Under the pieces are notes generated by a model. That model saw nothing but the letters and a program-made list of their open reading frames with translations, had not been told where the DNA came from and ran no database searches. From the NCBI RefSeq assembly GCF_000739815.1, contig NZ_BBJJ01000023.1, positions 1 to 64,000 of the forward strand: 64,000 nt of DNA, in the 5' to 3' direction. Position numbers and translations under genes: made by a program. The DNA comes from Paraburkholderia mimosarum LMG 23256 = NBRC 106338 (GTDB taxonomy: Bacteria > Pseudomonadota > Gammaproteobacteria > Burkholderiales > Burkholderiaceae). Of this stretch, positions 34,985-43,659 are shown piece by piece (positions within the stretch are counted from its first letter, which is position 1; the number at the start of each line of letters is the position of its first letter).

Positions 34985-35458
34985 CTATTGGACGGTGTAG
35001 CCGCGCCCTTGCATGCAGGCGGCAAACGCGCGGTTGAATGTGTCCATCGCACCCTGCGTCTGTGCCTGGGAATTGGCCTGCTGGGCGCGCCGGTTCTGCC
35101 TTGCGCGCGAGCCGCCCACCATCGTGCCGGCCGCCGCGCCGACCGCGGCGCCCTTGCCCGCGTCGCCCGTGATCGCGCCGATCACCGCGCCGCCAGCCGC
35201 GCCGCGCGCCGCACCCTGGACACGCTCGCCACCGCCCACGGCCGGCCCCGAAGGCGGCGGTGGCTGCGTCGCGACCTGCTGCGGGTCGATGCCCGTGTTT
35301 TGCTTCGCCCATGAGTAGCAGGCCGATTCGTCCGACTGCTGTTGCTGCGCGCTCTGCCCCTTCGATGGATAGGCAATGGGCGTGGCCTGCGCGGCGCTCG
35401 CGAACAGCAGCATGGCGGCGCACAGTGCGCCCGCTCGGCGATTTATGTAGGCATCCAT
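34985..35458 (-). CDS. Glycine-zipper family secreted protein
   Basis: A 157-residue protein. A hydrophobic N-terminal segment (GALCAAMLLFASAAQA) acts as the signal. The first half, DESACYSWAKQNTGIDPQQVA, is typical of YMGG-like glycine-zipper proteins. The glycine zipper is GAARGAAGGAVIGAITGDAGKGAAVGAAAGTMVGG. The C-terminus AFAACMQGRGYTVQ carries a conserved cysteine. Glycine-zipper proteins associate with membranes and occur in envelope-stress sets. Start 35458 is in frame with a clean signal. The motif at 35625-35645 precedes it. Confidence 0.85.
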   Translation of the reverse strand: MDAYINRRAGALCAAMLLFASAAQATPIAYPSKGQSAQQQQSDESACYSWAKQNTGIDPQQVATQPPPPSGPAVGGGERVQGAARGAAGGAVIGAITGDAGKGAAVGAAAGTMVGGSRARQNRRAQQANSQAQTQGAMDTFNRAFAACMQGRGYTVQ

Positions 35459-35624
35459 ATCAATTCCTTGCACGCGTGCGAGAGCGCGTCGATTGCGCCT
35501 GCTGCAATCGACGGGAAGTTGGGAAACGACAGGCCCGAGCGAGAGCACGAGGCCCGAAAGCAGGACAAGCACCGCACCGGGCGGCGCGGCGTTGTGTTCA
35601 ATGATGTGTGCGGGCAGCGACGAG

Positions 35625-35645
35625 CACAATCGGACCATGGTCCTA
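35625..35645 (-). promoter_or_regulatory. Conserved motif, copy 3 (upstream of glycine-zipper gene)
   Basis: On the minus strand, GGACCATGGTCCGATTG, with a perfect GGACCATGGTCC palindrome. It lies about 167 bases before the glycine-zipper start in the roughly 320-base spacer to the porin. The rest of that spacer (35459-35778) shows only a run of AGGGAA-like repeats at 35710-35760. Confidence 0.55.
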
Positions 35646-35778
35646 CCGTCATCCGCAGCACCGCGCCCGCCGGCGCCTGGCCGGGAGGGCCGGACGGTGC
35701 GGCGGGCGTGGGAGGGAAAACAGCGAGGGAGAACAGCGAGGGAATACGGCGAGGGAAACAGCGGGTAGCGACGGCGGA

Positions 35779-36948
35779 TCAGAACTTGTGGCGTATGCCG
35801 AGGCTGACCATGATCTGCGAGCTCGAGCTTGCATTGAGCCCATAGTCGGCCACGGAAGCCACAGCCGTGGTCAGCACGGAACCGCCGCCTGCGACCGGGA
35901 CGCGCTGCGTGCCGTTGGCATGTTGCCACGCACCGACCAGGTATACGTCGGTACGCTTGGACAGGTTGTAGTCGCCGCCCAGCGAAACCTGGTTGTAGGT
36001 TGCCGAAGTGTCGCCGGCGCTGTGTGTCCACGTATAGCCGATGCCGACCAGCGAAGCCGGGGTGAGCTGATAGTTCACGAAGCCGGCGGCAACGTTGTAG
36101 CGCTGGTTGGATGGGAAGAGCGACTGCGCGTCGGCCTTGTACTGTGCGTTGCTATACCGCCCGCCGAAGGTGAACGGACCGGCCACGTATTGCAGGGCAA
36201 CGGAGCCGATTCCGACCCACTTGGCGGTTTCGTAGGCGAGGTTCTGATAGCCGCCGTCGAACGTTCCGTCCGAAGTGCTGGTCCACGTGGTGCGCGGCAG
36301 GGTGGAGTTGGCGTTATGCATGCGCACGTAACCGGCCGCGATGCTGAACGGACCATTCACATAGCTTGCCGCCGCCGACCATGTCTGCTGCGAGCCCGTC
36401 GCGCCCGCGACGCCGCCGAACGCGTACATGCCTTCGACCTGGAAACCGTAGAACTGCGGCGAAAGGTATTTGACGGCATTGTTCGTACGAGAGCTGTTGT
36501 CGTTGTTGTCGACGTCACCGGGCGTCGTGAAGGTGCTGCCCCAGTAATTGTCTGCCGTGAGTGGCTGCACCATGTCCACGACGGGATCGTACTGGCGACC
36601 CAGCGTCAACGTACCGTACTGCTCATGCGTCAAGCCTACGAACGCCTGACGGCCGAACAGGCGGCTGCCCTGTTGCAGGGTGCCGTTATTGACGTCGAAC
36701 CCATTTTCCAGCTGGAAGATGGCTTTGAGCCCACCGCCTAGATCTTCCGTTCCCTTCAAACCCCAGCGGGATCCTTGCAGGTTGCCGCCCTGCAGCCTGT
36801 AGAGGTTGTTGCCCTGGGCGTTGGCGTTGTGGACAAACTGGAAGGCTTCGTCGATCACGCCATACAGGGTGACGCTGCTTTGCGCTTGAACGGCTGACGC
36901 CAGCAGGGAAAGAGGAACTGGAAGCAACATGAGCACATGTTTCTTCAT
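35779..36948 (-). CDS. Gram-negative porin (OmpC-like)
   Basis: A 389-residue porin. The signal MKKHVLMLLPVPLSLLASAVQA is followed by QSSVTLYGVIDEAFQFVHN. The strand motifs SRWGLKGTEDLGGGLKAIFQLE, RLFGRQAFVGLTHEQYGTLTLGRQYDP and the end MVSLGIRHKF are all present. It is unlinked by distance (320 bases) to the glycine-zipper gene on the same strand. AT-rich DNA upstream (36949-37150) should hold its promoter. Confidence 0.92.
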   Translation of the reverse strand: MKKHVLMLLPVPLSLLASAVQAQSSVTLYGVIDEAFQFVHNANAQGNNLYRLQGGNLQGSRWGLKGTEDLGGGLKAIFQLENGFDVNNGTLQQGSRLFGRQAFVGLTHEQYGTLTLGRQYDPVVDMVQPLTADNYWGSTFTTPGDVDNNDNSSRTNNAVKYLSPQFYGFQVEGMYAFGGVAGATGSQQTWSAAASYVNGPFSIAAGYVRMHNANSTLPRTTWTSTSDGTFDGGYQNLAYETAKWVGIGSVALQYVAGPFTFGGRYSNAQYKADAQSLFPSNQRYNVAAGFVNYQLTPASLVGIGYTWTHSAGDTSATYNQVSLGGDYNLSKRTDVYLVGAWQHANGTQRVPVAGGGSVLTTAVASVADYGLNASSSSQIMVSLGIRHKF

Positions 36949-37328
36949 CTTTGCGTCTCCTTCTCTCTCCGGGTAATCGGTATTCCTATGTTAGTCCCAT
37001 GTTTATTCACATGCGTCGGCGTGAAAATGGTTCCGTTGTCGGCGTAATACAAATAACGTCGTTGTTATGCAGACTGCAGCGGGTTAAGTTCGGCTGTCAC
37101 GCAATTCCGTTTTCAATCATCCCTTATTCGCCGTTGATAAGAGCGACAGGTTAATTAACGGCTCGCAGCCAGGCACGTTTGCAAACGCCTCGCGAACGAA
37201 AACCCGGCGTTGGGCACGCTCCGGCAATCAAGCGAAAATTGCCACGCGCCGCAAACGGCTCATGGAACGCTATCAGGTGCTCGTTAATGTGATTAGCAAG
37301 CCTTACCAAATGCCGCGTGGGCGAGCCG
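36949..37328. other. AT-richer spacer upstream of the porin
   Basis: About 380 bases between the porin start and the GST stop, with lower GC than the surroundings. No gene, tRNA or convincing hairpin is visible. It likely holds the porin promoter. Confidence 0.5.
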
Positions 37329-37988
37329 TCAATCGCGATCGGGCGCGCCGAGCGGAAAGAGCGCACGGTATGGCCGCGCCTCTTCCACGGCCCGCGCGAA
37401 CGAAGGCCGGGCGAGCAGGCGTTCGCGATATGCGCGCAGCAAGGGATACGTTCCGGGAATGCGATGTGTCCAGTCGGCATAGAAAAGCGATGACGAAGCC
37501 GCGCAATCCGCCATCGTATAGTTCTCGCCCGTGGCCCAGTTCCTGCCCGCGAGATGGCCTTCGAGCCACGCATAGGCGAGTTCGAGTTTTTCCGTGGCAA
37601 ACGCTCGCCCTTCATCGCGCATTGAAGGATCACCGGACAGCGCGCCGTCCACCGCGCGTTGCACGGGCGTCATGACATGGAGGTCGAAGAAGCGGTCGAG
37701 AAAGCGCACCTCGAGCGCGTCCATGGCGTCGGCGGGCAGCAGACGCACCGGGCCGGGATGCGCGAGTTGCAGGTATTCGATGATGATGCTTGTTTCCGCC
37801 ACGTTGCGTTCGCCATCCACGAGCAGCGGGAACTTGCGCAGCGGCCAGCGCCGCAGCCACTCTGCCGTGTGCCCCGGCGTTTCGGGGCCGATGCTGCGAA
37901 ATTCGAAGGGCGTGCGGTTCTCGTACAGCGCGATCAGCACCTTTTGCGTGTACGAAGAGAACGGATGGCCATATAGCGCTAGCGACAT
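37329..37988 (-). CDS. Glutathione S-transferase family protein
   Basis: A 219-residue soluble GST. The N-terminal thioredoxin-like half starts SLALYGHPFSSYTQKVLIALYEN and contains FPLLVDGERNVAETSIIIEYL, where the Glu-Thr-Ser contact glutathione. The C-terminal helical half has ATGENYTMADCAASSSLFYADW. GGAG precedes ATG 37988. The open frame continues far upstream (to 38912) across the divergent GST gene, but that part is antisense. It is divergent from the second GST 180 bases away. The substrate is unknown. Confidence 0.92.
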   Translation of the reverse strand: MSLALYGHPFSSYTQKVLIALYENRTPFEFRSIGPETPGHTAEWLRRWPLRKFPLLVDGERNVAETSIIIEYLQLAHPGPVRLLPADAMDALEVRFLDRFFDLHVMTPVQRAVDGALSGDPSMRDEGRAFATEKLELAYAWLEGHLAGRNWATGENYTMADCAASSSLFYADWTHRIPGTYPLLRAYRERLLARPSFARAVEEARPYRALFPLGAPDRD

Positions 37989-38168
37989 CGTCGAGTCTCC
38001 TTTCGTGCCGGCTGCCGCCGGCAAGTCGTTGAACCATGCACGGATTGCGAGCGGATTGCAAGCGCCGGCGAGAACTGCAACGGCACGCGCGCCAAGAAGT
38101 GTATATGGCGTGGGCCGCACGCGTGACGTATCCTGGACTCGCATGTTCCTCCTCTCTTTCCATTCGAT

Positions 38169-38792
38169 ATGCTGAAGATCCTCGGAAAAGCGTCGTCCAT
38201 CAATGTTCGCAAGGTGCTGTGGACCTGTGTCGAACTGAATCTTCCCTTCGAGCGAGAGGATTGGGGAACCGGCTTTCGCACGACGCATGACCCGGAATTC
38301 CTCGCGTTGAATCCCAATGCGCTCGTGCCGGTCATCAAGGATGGTGATTATGTTCTTTGGGAGTCGAATACCATCATCCGCTATCTGGCGTCGCGCTACG
38401 GCGGCGCACATCTCTATCCGGCCGCCCCGATGCTGCGTGCGCGTGTCGATCAGTGGATGGACTGGCAAGCGACCGACCTGAACCGTTCGTGGAGCTATGC
38501 ATTTCCCGGGCTGGTGCGAGCGTCGCCCGCTCACCAGGCGCCGAGCGAGATTGCGCTTTCGATCGAGAACTGGACCCGGCATATGCGCATTCTCGACGCG
38601 CAGTTGCAGGGAACCGGCGCGTTCGTTGCCGGCGAGCAGTTTTCGCTCGCGGATATTCCCATTGGATTGTCGGTGAACCGCTGGTTCGGCACGCCGTTCG
38701 ATCACCCGCACTTGCCTGCCGTTTCCCGGTATTTCGATCGCCTGGCCGAACGGCCCGGCTTCGCCGCGCATTGCAGAAACGGGACGCCCTGA
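38169..38792 (+). CDS. Glutathione S-transferase family protein
   Basis: A 207-residue GST. The N-terminal half is LKILGKASSINVRKVLWTCVELNLPFERED with ALVPVIKDGDYVLWESNTIIRYLASRYG, the glutathione-binding loop. The helical half ends in the usual FSLADIPIGLSVNRWFG. It is a different branch from the divergent GST at 37329-37988. They share one 180-base control region. The gene is followed by a hexanucleotide repeat and a hairpin. Confidence 0.92.
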   Translation: MLKILGKASSINVRKVLWTCVELNLPFEREDWGTGFRTTHDPEFLALNPNALVPVIKDGDYVLWESNTIIRYLASRYGGAHLYPAAPMLRARVDQWMDWQATDLNRSWSYAFPGLVRASPAHQAPSEIALSIENWTRHMRILDAQLQGTGAFVAGEQFSLADIPIGLSVNRWFGTPFDHPHLPAVSRYFDRLAERPGFAAHCRNGTP

Positions 38793-38830
38793 CGAGGGGT
38801 GCGTTCGGGACCGCTCGCCTTCCGTTCGCG

Positions 38831-38872
38831 ATTGCGATTGCGATTGCGATTGCGATTGCGATTGCGATTGCA
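38831..38872. repeat. Seven perfect copies of the hexamer GATTGC
   Basis: 42 bases of uninterrupted GATTGC just after the second GST stop. Simple repeats of this purity are prone to copy-number change. It lies outside any gene I accept. Confidence 0.97.
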
Positions 38873-38886
38873 GCTTCGAAAAAAAA

Positions 38887-38907
38887 CGCCGGGCTGAAAG
38901 CCCGGCG
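38887..38907 (-). terminator. Intrinsic terminator (minus strand)
   Basis: CGCCGGGC-TGAAA-GCCCGGCG. Read on the minus strand it is followed by TTTTTTTT. It lies about 150 bases beyond the acdS stop and would end that transcript. On the plus strand it could only act as a weak hairpin after the GST. Confidence 0.8.
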
Positions 38908-39058
38908 CGCAATTCGTAGGAGAGGCTAGAGAGCCCGGCACTCCCACGACGTGTAGACGGTGCTCATTGTCGATGCGCGCGGCCACGCGCGCCGTGATCG
39001 AAGTCAAAGACCATGACGCGAGAGCGCCTGCGGGCGCGCAAGCGACTTTCGCTTCGTC

Positions 39059-40075
39059 TCAACCGTCGCGGAAGATAAAGCTGTAAGCGCTCAGTGCCGG
39101 CACGCCGCCCAAATGGGCATAAAGCACCTTCGAGCCCGGCTCGAATTCACCGCGGCGCACCTTGTCGATCATTCCATGCATCGACTTGCCTTCGTACACG
39201 GGATCGGTGAGCACGCCTTCCAGCCGCGCGCACAGGCGAATCGCCTCCAGCGTGCCATCGTTGGGAAGACCGTATTCGGGGCCGCCGTAACGCGTGTCGA
39301 GAATCACGTCTTTCCCGGTGATATCGCGGTTCAGATCGACGAGGCCCGCAGTATGCCGCGCGATGCGCGTGATTTGCGCGTGCGTCTTTTCCGGCGTAGC
39401 CGAAGCGTCGATGCCGATCACCCGCTCCGCGCGCCCGTCCGCCGCGAAGCCGACGACCATGCCCGCCTGCGTGCTGCCCGTCACGGAGCACACCACGATG
39501 TAGTCGAACTTGAAGCCCAGTTGCGCCTCCTGCGCGCGCACTTCCTCGGCAAAGCCCACGAAACCCAGGCCGCCGAGCGGATGCTCGGAGCAACCCGCCG
39601 GTATCGCATACGGTTTGCCGCCCGCCGCACGCACGCTTTCGAGCGCCTCTTCCCAGCTCGGCCGGATGCCGATATCGAAGCCGTCCGGCACGAGCCGCAC
39701 GTCCGCGCCCATCATGCGCGACATCTGGATGTTGCCGACGCGGTCATAAACAGCATCGGAATAGTTGACCCAGTTCTCCTGAACCAGCACGCACTTCATG
39801 CCTAGATGCGCGGCGACGGCCGCAACCTGGCGCGTCTGGTTCGACTGGATGCCGCCGATCGAGACCAGCGTGTCGCAGCCTTGCGCGAGTGCGTCGGGAA
39901 TCAGGTATTCGAGCTTGCGCGTCTTGTTGCCGCCGAACGCAAGGCCGCTATTGCAGTCCTCACGCTTCGCATAGAGCTCGACCTTGCCGCCGAGATGCTG
40001 GCTCAGGCGCTGGAGCGGCTGGATTGGCGTGGGCCCGAACGTCAGTGGATAGCGGGGGAAGCGCTGGAGGTTCAT
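39059..40075 (-). CDS. acdS: 1-aminocyclopropane-1-carboxylate (ACC) deaminase
   Basis: A 338-residue PLP enzyme, the standard length. Residues that separate true ACC deaminase from D-cysteine desulfhydrase are present: K51 (PLP lysine in GGNKTRK), S78, Y294, E295 and L322. It opens the cyclopropane ring of the ethylene precursor ACC to give ammonia and 2-oxobutyrate. Bacteria living on plants use it to lower plant ethylene. It is divergent from acdR, with 193 bases between. The minus-strand terminator at 38887-38907 lies downstream. This is the clearest sign of a plant-associated lifestyle in the window. Confidence 0.97.
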   Translation of the reverse strand: MNLQRFPRYPLTFGPTPIQPLQRLSQHLGGKVELYAKREDCNSGLAFGGNKTRKLEYLIPDALAQGCDTLVSIGGIQSNQTRQVAAVAAHLGMKCVLVQENWVNYSDAVYDRVGNIQMSRMMGADVRLVPDGFDIGIRPSWEEALESVRAAGGKPYAIPAGCSEHPLGGLGFVGFAEEVRAQEAQLGFKFDYIVVCSVTGSTQAGMVVGFAADGRAERVIGIDASATPEKTHAQITRIARHTAGLVDLNRDITGKDVILDTRYGGPEYGLPNDGTLEAIRLCARLEGVLTDPVYEGKSMHGMIDKVRRGEFEPGSKVLYAHLGGVPALSAYSFIFRDG

Positions 40076-40206
40076 CGGATGGCTCCGGAAGGTCGGTTCA
40101 CACAGGGCGTAATCAACGGTCGGGGCGCCTCGCAAGCGCAACCCGATGGAGGAATGGTAGGCGGATTGCCGCGAAATGAGCTTGCGAAAATAATTCCCTC
40201 GACCTA

Positions 40207-40255
40207 CGTTTAGATCGATGATTCCCATCGTCGTAAATGTTTAATTCGCTAAACG
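40207..40255. promoter_or_regulatory. Inverted repeat in the acdS-acdR control region
   Basis: CGTTTAG (40207-40213) and CTAAACG (40249-40255) are perfect inverted repeats 42 bases apart, four helical turns. That suits Lrp-type binding to both sites. They sit just before acdR, so they may mediate its autoregulation and activation of acdS. Confidence 0.45.
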
Positions 40256-40268
40256 AGGCACGGACGCA

Positions 40269-40769
40269 ATGAAATTAACCAGACACCCATCCGCGGCGCC
40301 GAATGAGCCAGCCGCCCTCGATCGCATCGATCGCGCGATCCTCCGGCATTTGCAGCAGGACGCCTCGATCTCGAACGTCAGCCTCGCCGCGAAGGTGAAG
40401 CTCAGCGCCCCCGCGTGCCTGCGGCGCGTGGAACGGCTCAAGGAGATGGGACTGATACGAGGAATCGTCGCGCTGCTCGACCCGAAGGCGCTCGGGGCGG
40501 GCATGCTGGTGGTGATCGGCTTCGTGCTGGATCGCTCGACGCCCGAAGCGTTCGCCGCGTTCGAAAAAGCGGCCCAGAAGGTGTCAGGCTGCGTGGAATG
40601 TCACGTCGTGACTGGCGAATTCGACTACTTCATGCTCGTGCGCACGCGCGACAACGAGAGCTTCAACCAGCTGCATGCGGAGCAGCTGTTGTACTTGCCG
40701 GGCGTGCGCCAGGTGCGCAGCTTCATGGTGTTGAAGGAGATTCTTTCGACGCACGCTTTGCCGCTGTGA
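40269..40769 (+). CDS. acdR: Lrp/AsnC-family regulator AcdR
   Basis: A 166-residue regulator. The AsnC-type HTH is at residues about 15-60 (LDRIDRAILRHLQQDASISNVSLAAKVKLSAPACLRRVERLKEMGLIRG). The RAM ligand-binding domain follows (about 75-155) with VSGCVECHVVTGEFDYFMLVRTRD. It is divergent from acdS, the usual arrangement for AcdR, which activates acdS when ACC is present. The 20-residue N-terminal extension is common in this group. Confidence 0.93.
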   Translation: MKLTRHPSAAPNEPAALDRIDRAILRHLQQDASISNVSLAAKVKLSAPACLRRVERLKEMGLIRGIVALLDPKALGAGMLVVIGFVLDRSTPEAFAAFEKAAQKVSGCVECHVVTGEFDYFMLVRTRDNESFNQLHAEQLLYLPGVRQVRSFMVLKEILSTHALPL

Positions 40770-40883
40770 CCACAGAGGCGCGGAGTCGATCCTTTGCAGA
40801 GGACGACTAAGTTTCGATGGAACGTAGCGGAAGCGAAACAGGATGATGATGCTGCGAAGTTACCCTTGCTGCTGCCGTTCTGT

Positions 40884-40959
<76 letters not shown>

Positions 40960-41015
40960 TTGCAGAACGGCTGCCGCACGAATCTACCGTTGCAGCAGAT
41001 TCATACGCTTGCGAC

Positions 41016-41100
41016 TGGTGCCCAGGGCGGGACTCGAACCCGCACGCCTTTCAGCGCTACCCCCTCAAGATAGTGCGTCTACCAATTTCGCCACCTGGGC
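41016..41100 (-). tRNA. tRNA-Leu (anticodon GAG)
   Basis: 85 nt on the minus strand, beginning GCCCAGGTGGCGAAATTGGT with CCA encoded at the 3' end. The anticodon stem CTATC/GGTAG closes the loop TTGAGGG, giving GAG. The variable arm is long, as in class II tRNAs. Confidence 0.97.
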
Positions 41101-41181
41101 TTGAAGGGTCGCCATTGTATCGAGTCCCCGCGCATTTTTGAAGGCCCTGCGTGAGGAATTTTTAACGCGCGGGCGCGGCGC

Positions 41182-43392
41182 TCAGAACTCCAGCGTGGAC
41201 GTCAGCTCGAGCGTGCGTCCAAGCCCCACGGCAAGCTGATTCGACCCGGCCGCACTCCAGTAGCGCCGGTTGGCCGCATTCTCCAGATTCGCCTGCACCG
41301 AAACGCGTTTGCCGTACACGCGCGTCGCGTAACGCAGTCCCGCGGTCAACAGCGTGTAGCCGCCGATCTGCGCCTGGTTCGCGTTGTTCACCTGGCGCGG
41401 CCCGACGTAGTAGATGCCGCCGTTCACCGACAGACCCGCAAGCACCGGCACGCGATATTCGGCGAACACACTCGCCGTCACACGCGGCGTGTTTTCCGGA
41501 GTCTTGCCAACAAGCGTCGGATCGGAGGAGTCGATCTGCTTCGCGTCGAGATACACGGCCGACGCGCTCAGCGAAACGTTGTTCGTCACGCCGCCCTGCA
41601 CCGAGAACTCCACGCCGCGATAACGCGCGTTGCCGTCCATCACATAGACGTTGTCGGCGTTCGTTCCGGCGCTGGCCTGCTTGAGATTGAAAAGCGCAAG
41701 CGATACGAGCGTGTTTCCGGGGAAGCGCGTGCGCACGCCCACTTCCTGCTGTCGGCTCACCGCCGCGGGCAGGATCTGGTTCGCGTTGACAGTCGTGGCC
41801 GGCGCGCTGCCCGCCGATTCGAGCGCCTCGACATAGCTCGCGTAGACGCTCGTCTGTGGCGTGATGCGGTACGTGATGCTGCCCGAGGGCGATGTGTGAT
41901 TGATATCGCTGCTCGGCGTGCCCGCCTGCGAGGTCTTGTACTCCGAGCGGCGCACGCCGGCCACCACTTGCAGGCGCTGCGTGATGTCGATCTGGTCGAA
42001 TAGATAAACGCCGCTGTTGCGCACGTGCTGCGCGTAGAACTGGCGCGCGCTGCCGCTCTGCTTGAGCGACGTGATGTCGACCGGATCGTAGAGATTTTGC
42101 GCCGCCGTATACGTATATGTCGTGAAGTCCGGCTGAAACAGCCAGTTCTGCACCACGCCCGTCGTGACGGTGTGCATGAACGACCCCGTCCTGAAGTCTC
42201 CATTGACTTCGAACCGCACGTTCTTGTTCTCGTACATCTGTCCGTACTGCTGGCTGCCTTGCAAAGTGCCCGCACCGGTCGCGACGTTGTACTTCTGGAA
42301 CACCCAGGCCCAGCGGTCGCGCCGCGTGATTGACTGACCGAGCGAGAGCATCGCGCTCAGGTGATCGTTGAACGCGTAGTCGGCGCGCACGAGCTGCGAG
42401 GTGGCGCTCGCGGTGGTGGGCTTGTCGTTCGGCACCAGCAGCTTCGATGGGTCGGGCATGGCCGGCAGCGCGATCTTGCCGTTCACGGCCGTGAGCGGCG
42501 CGATGCCGGCCTGCTCGACGACGCGCGTTTCGATGTGCTCGAGATCGTATTGCAGCTTGAGCTTGTCGCTCACGCGCCAGTCGAGCGCGGCGCTCACGAA
42601 CTTGCGATAGCCGCGATCGCCGTCGATGGGGGTTTCGACGTGCTCGTCCATCGCGTTCACCCGTATGCCGAATTCGTTGTCCGAGCCGAAGCGGCGGGCG
42701 ATGTCGGCGGCGGCGCCGATCGAGCCGTGCGAATCGCCGAGCACGGAAATGCTCGTCACCGGCTCACTGCCCGCGCGCTTCAGCACCATGTTGACGATCC
42801 CCGCCGGCGCGCCGAAGCCGTAGTACAGCGCGGACGCGCCCTTGAGCACTTCCACGCGCTCCTTGTTTTGCATCGGCATCCAGATGTTGTTGTCGATGGG
42901 CAGCAGGCCGTCGAGATAGAAGCTGGAGCGGTTGTCGAGCGGGATGCCGCGGACCGAGAGATTGTCGTAGGCCAGTCCGTTGAGCTGCTGGCGCGTCACG
43001 CCCGCGACGTTGCGCAGCGCGTCGTAGAGGCCGGTGTCGCCCTGGGCGTCCATGACCGCGCGCGTGACGACGTTCACCGTGGCCGGCACGGCGAGCGCAT
43101 CCATGCCGCGGTACTGGCCGGTTTCGACGGATTGCGGCGCGTAGCCCTGGGTCTTCGTGCCGGTGATCTTGACAGGCGCAAGCTGCGGGGCGTCGTCGGC
43201 GGGTGCGGTTGGGTTTTCCGCGAGGTTTGCCGCGGGGTTCGCAGCTGTGCTCGCCGCGTCGGCATCGGCTGCGTGCGCCGCGTGTGCAACGCCGGTGATG
43301 CTCGCCGCCAGCGTCGAGGTGATGATTGCGTGTGCACAAGTCTTGCGCCATTGTTGCGTGCGCGTCTGTGGCGCGCGCTTCCCCGAAGCCAT
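41182..43392 (-). CDS. TonB-dependent siderophore receptor (FhuE/FpvA-like)
   Basis: A 736-residue outer-membrane receptor. The signal ends near ITGVAHA. A plug domain contains SVRGIPLDNRSSFYLDGLLP and VLKGASALYYGFGAPAGIVNMVLKRA. The barrel ends in LELTSTLEF with the terminal Phe. This is the ferric-siderophore receptor type. A Fur-box-like sequence lies about 80 bases upstream, so it should be expressed under iron shortage. No siderophore biosynthesis or transport genes adjoin, so it may take up xenosiderophores. ATG 43392 is chosen over a longer frame that lacks a signal. Confidence 0.92.
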   Translation of the reverse strand: MASGKRAPQTRTQQWRKTCAHAIITSTLAASITGVAHAAHAADADAASTAANPAANLAENPTAPADDAPQLAPVKITGTKTQGYAPQSVETGQYRGMDALAVPATVNVVTRAVMDAQGDTGLYDALRNVAGVTRQQLNGLAYDNLSVRGIPLDNRSSFYLDGLLPIDNNIWMPMQNKERVEVLKGASALYYGFGAPAGIVNMVLKRAGSEPVTSISVLGDSHGSIGAAADIARRFGSDNEFGIRVNAMDEHVETPIDGDRGYRKFVSAALDWRVSDKLKLQYDLEHIETRVVEQAGIAPLTAVNGKIALPAMPDPSKLLVPNDKPTTASATSQLVRADYAFNDHLSAMLSLGQSITRRDRWAWVFQKYNVATGAGTLQGSQQYGQMYENKNVRFEVNGDFRTGSFMHTVTTGVVQNWLFQPDFTTYTYTAAQNLYDPVDITSLKQSGSARQFYAQHVRNSGVYLFDQIDITQRLQVVAGVRRSEYKTSQAGTPSSDINHTSPSGSITYRITPQTSVYASYVEALESAGSAPATTVNANQILPAAVSRQQEVGVRTRFPGNTLVSLALFNLKQASAGTNADNVYVMDGNARYRGVEFSVQGGVTNNVSLSASAVYLDAKQIDSSDPTLVGKTPENTPRVTASVFAEYRVPVLAGLSVNGGIYYVGPRQVNNANQAQIGGYTLLTAGLRYATRVYGKRVSVQANLENAANRRYWSAAGSNQLAVGLGRTLELTSTLEF

Positions 43393-43469
43393 GCTTTCCC
43401 TTCTTCTTGCGTTCAACCAGCGCTGTCCCGGGGGTGCTGTCATCCGGCCCCGGTCAGCGGAAGAGTCGA

Positions 43470-43495
43470 GATAATAATGCGACTGATTCTCATTA
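43470..43495 (-). promoter_or_regulatory. Fur box
   Basis: On the minus strand this stretch reads TAATGAGAATCAGTCGCATT then ATTATC. It resembles the Fur consensus of three GATAAT units (GATAATGATAATCATTATC). It lies 78-103 bases before the receptor start. Confidence 0.7.
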
Positions 43496-43595
43496 CGGAG
43501 GAGCAACTCACGCCTTGTAGGGGAAATACAACAAAGGCGTCGGGTCAAATGTAAGGCCGACGCGGCGCGAGCCGCGAAGCGGCCGCCCGATGCGA

Positions 43596-43624
43596 AACGC
43601 CCCGGTTATGCTGACCGGGGCGTT
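43596..43624 (-). terminator. Hairpin downstream of the chemoreceptor
   Basis: AACGCCCCGG (43596-43605) pairs perfectly with CCGGGGCGTT (43615-43624). On the minus strand it is followed by only a short T-run, so it is a moderate terminator for the MCP gene just upstream (ends 43660). Confidence 0.55.
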
Positions 43625-43659
43625 GAAAAAGCGTCTGCGCGATTTACTTCAGAGCGCCA

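Noticed and set aside
37329..38912. A 527-codon minus-strand frame covering the GST and region beyond
   Set aside because: Only the 37329-37988 part is a GST with a start and ribosome site. The rest is the antisense of the divergent GST and the GATTGC tract.
41182..43392. Siderophore receptor as part of an iron-acquisition cluster
   Set aside because: Only a Fur box and the receptor are present; the neighbours are tRNAs and a chemoreceptor.
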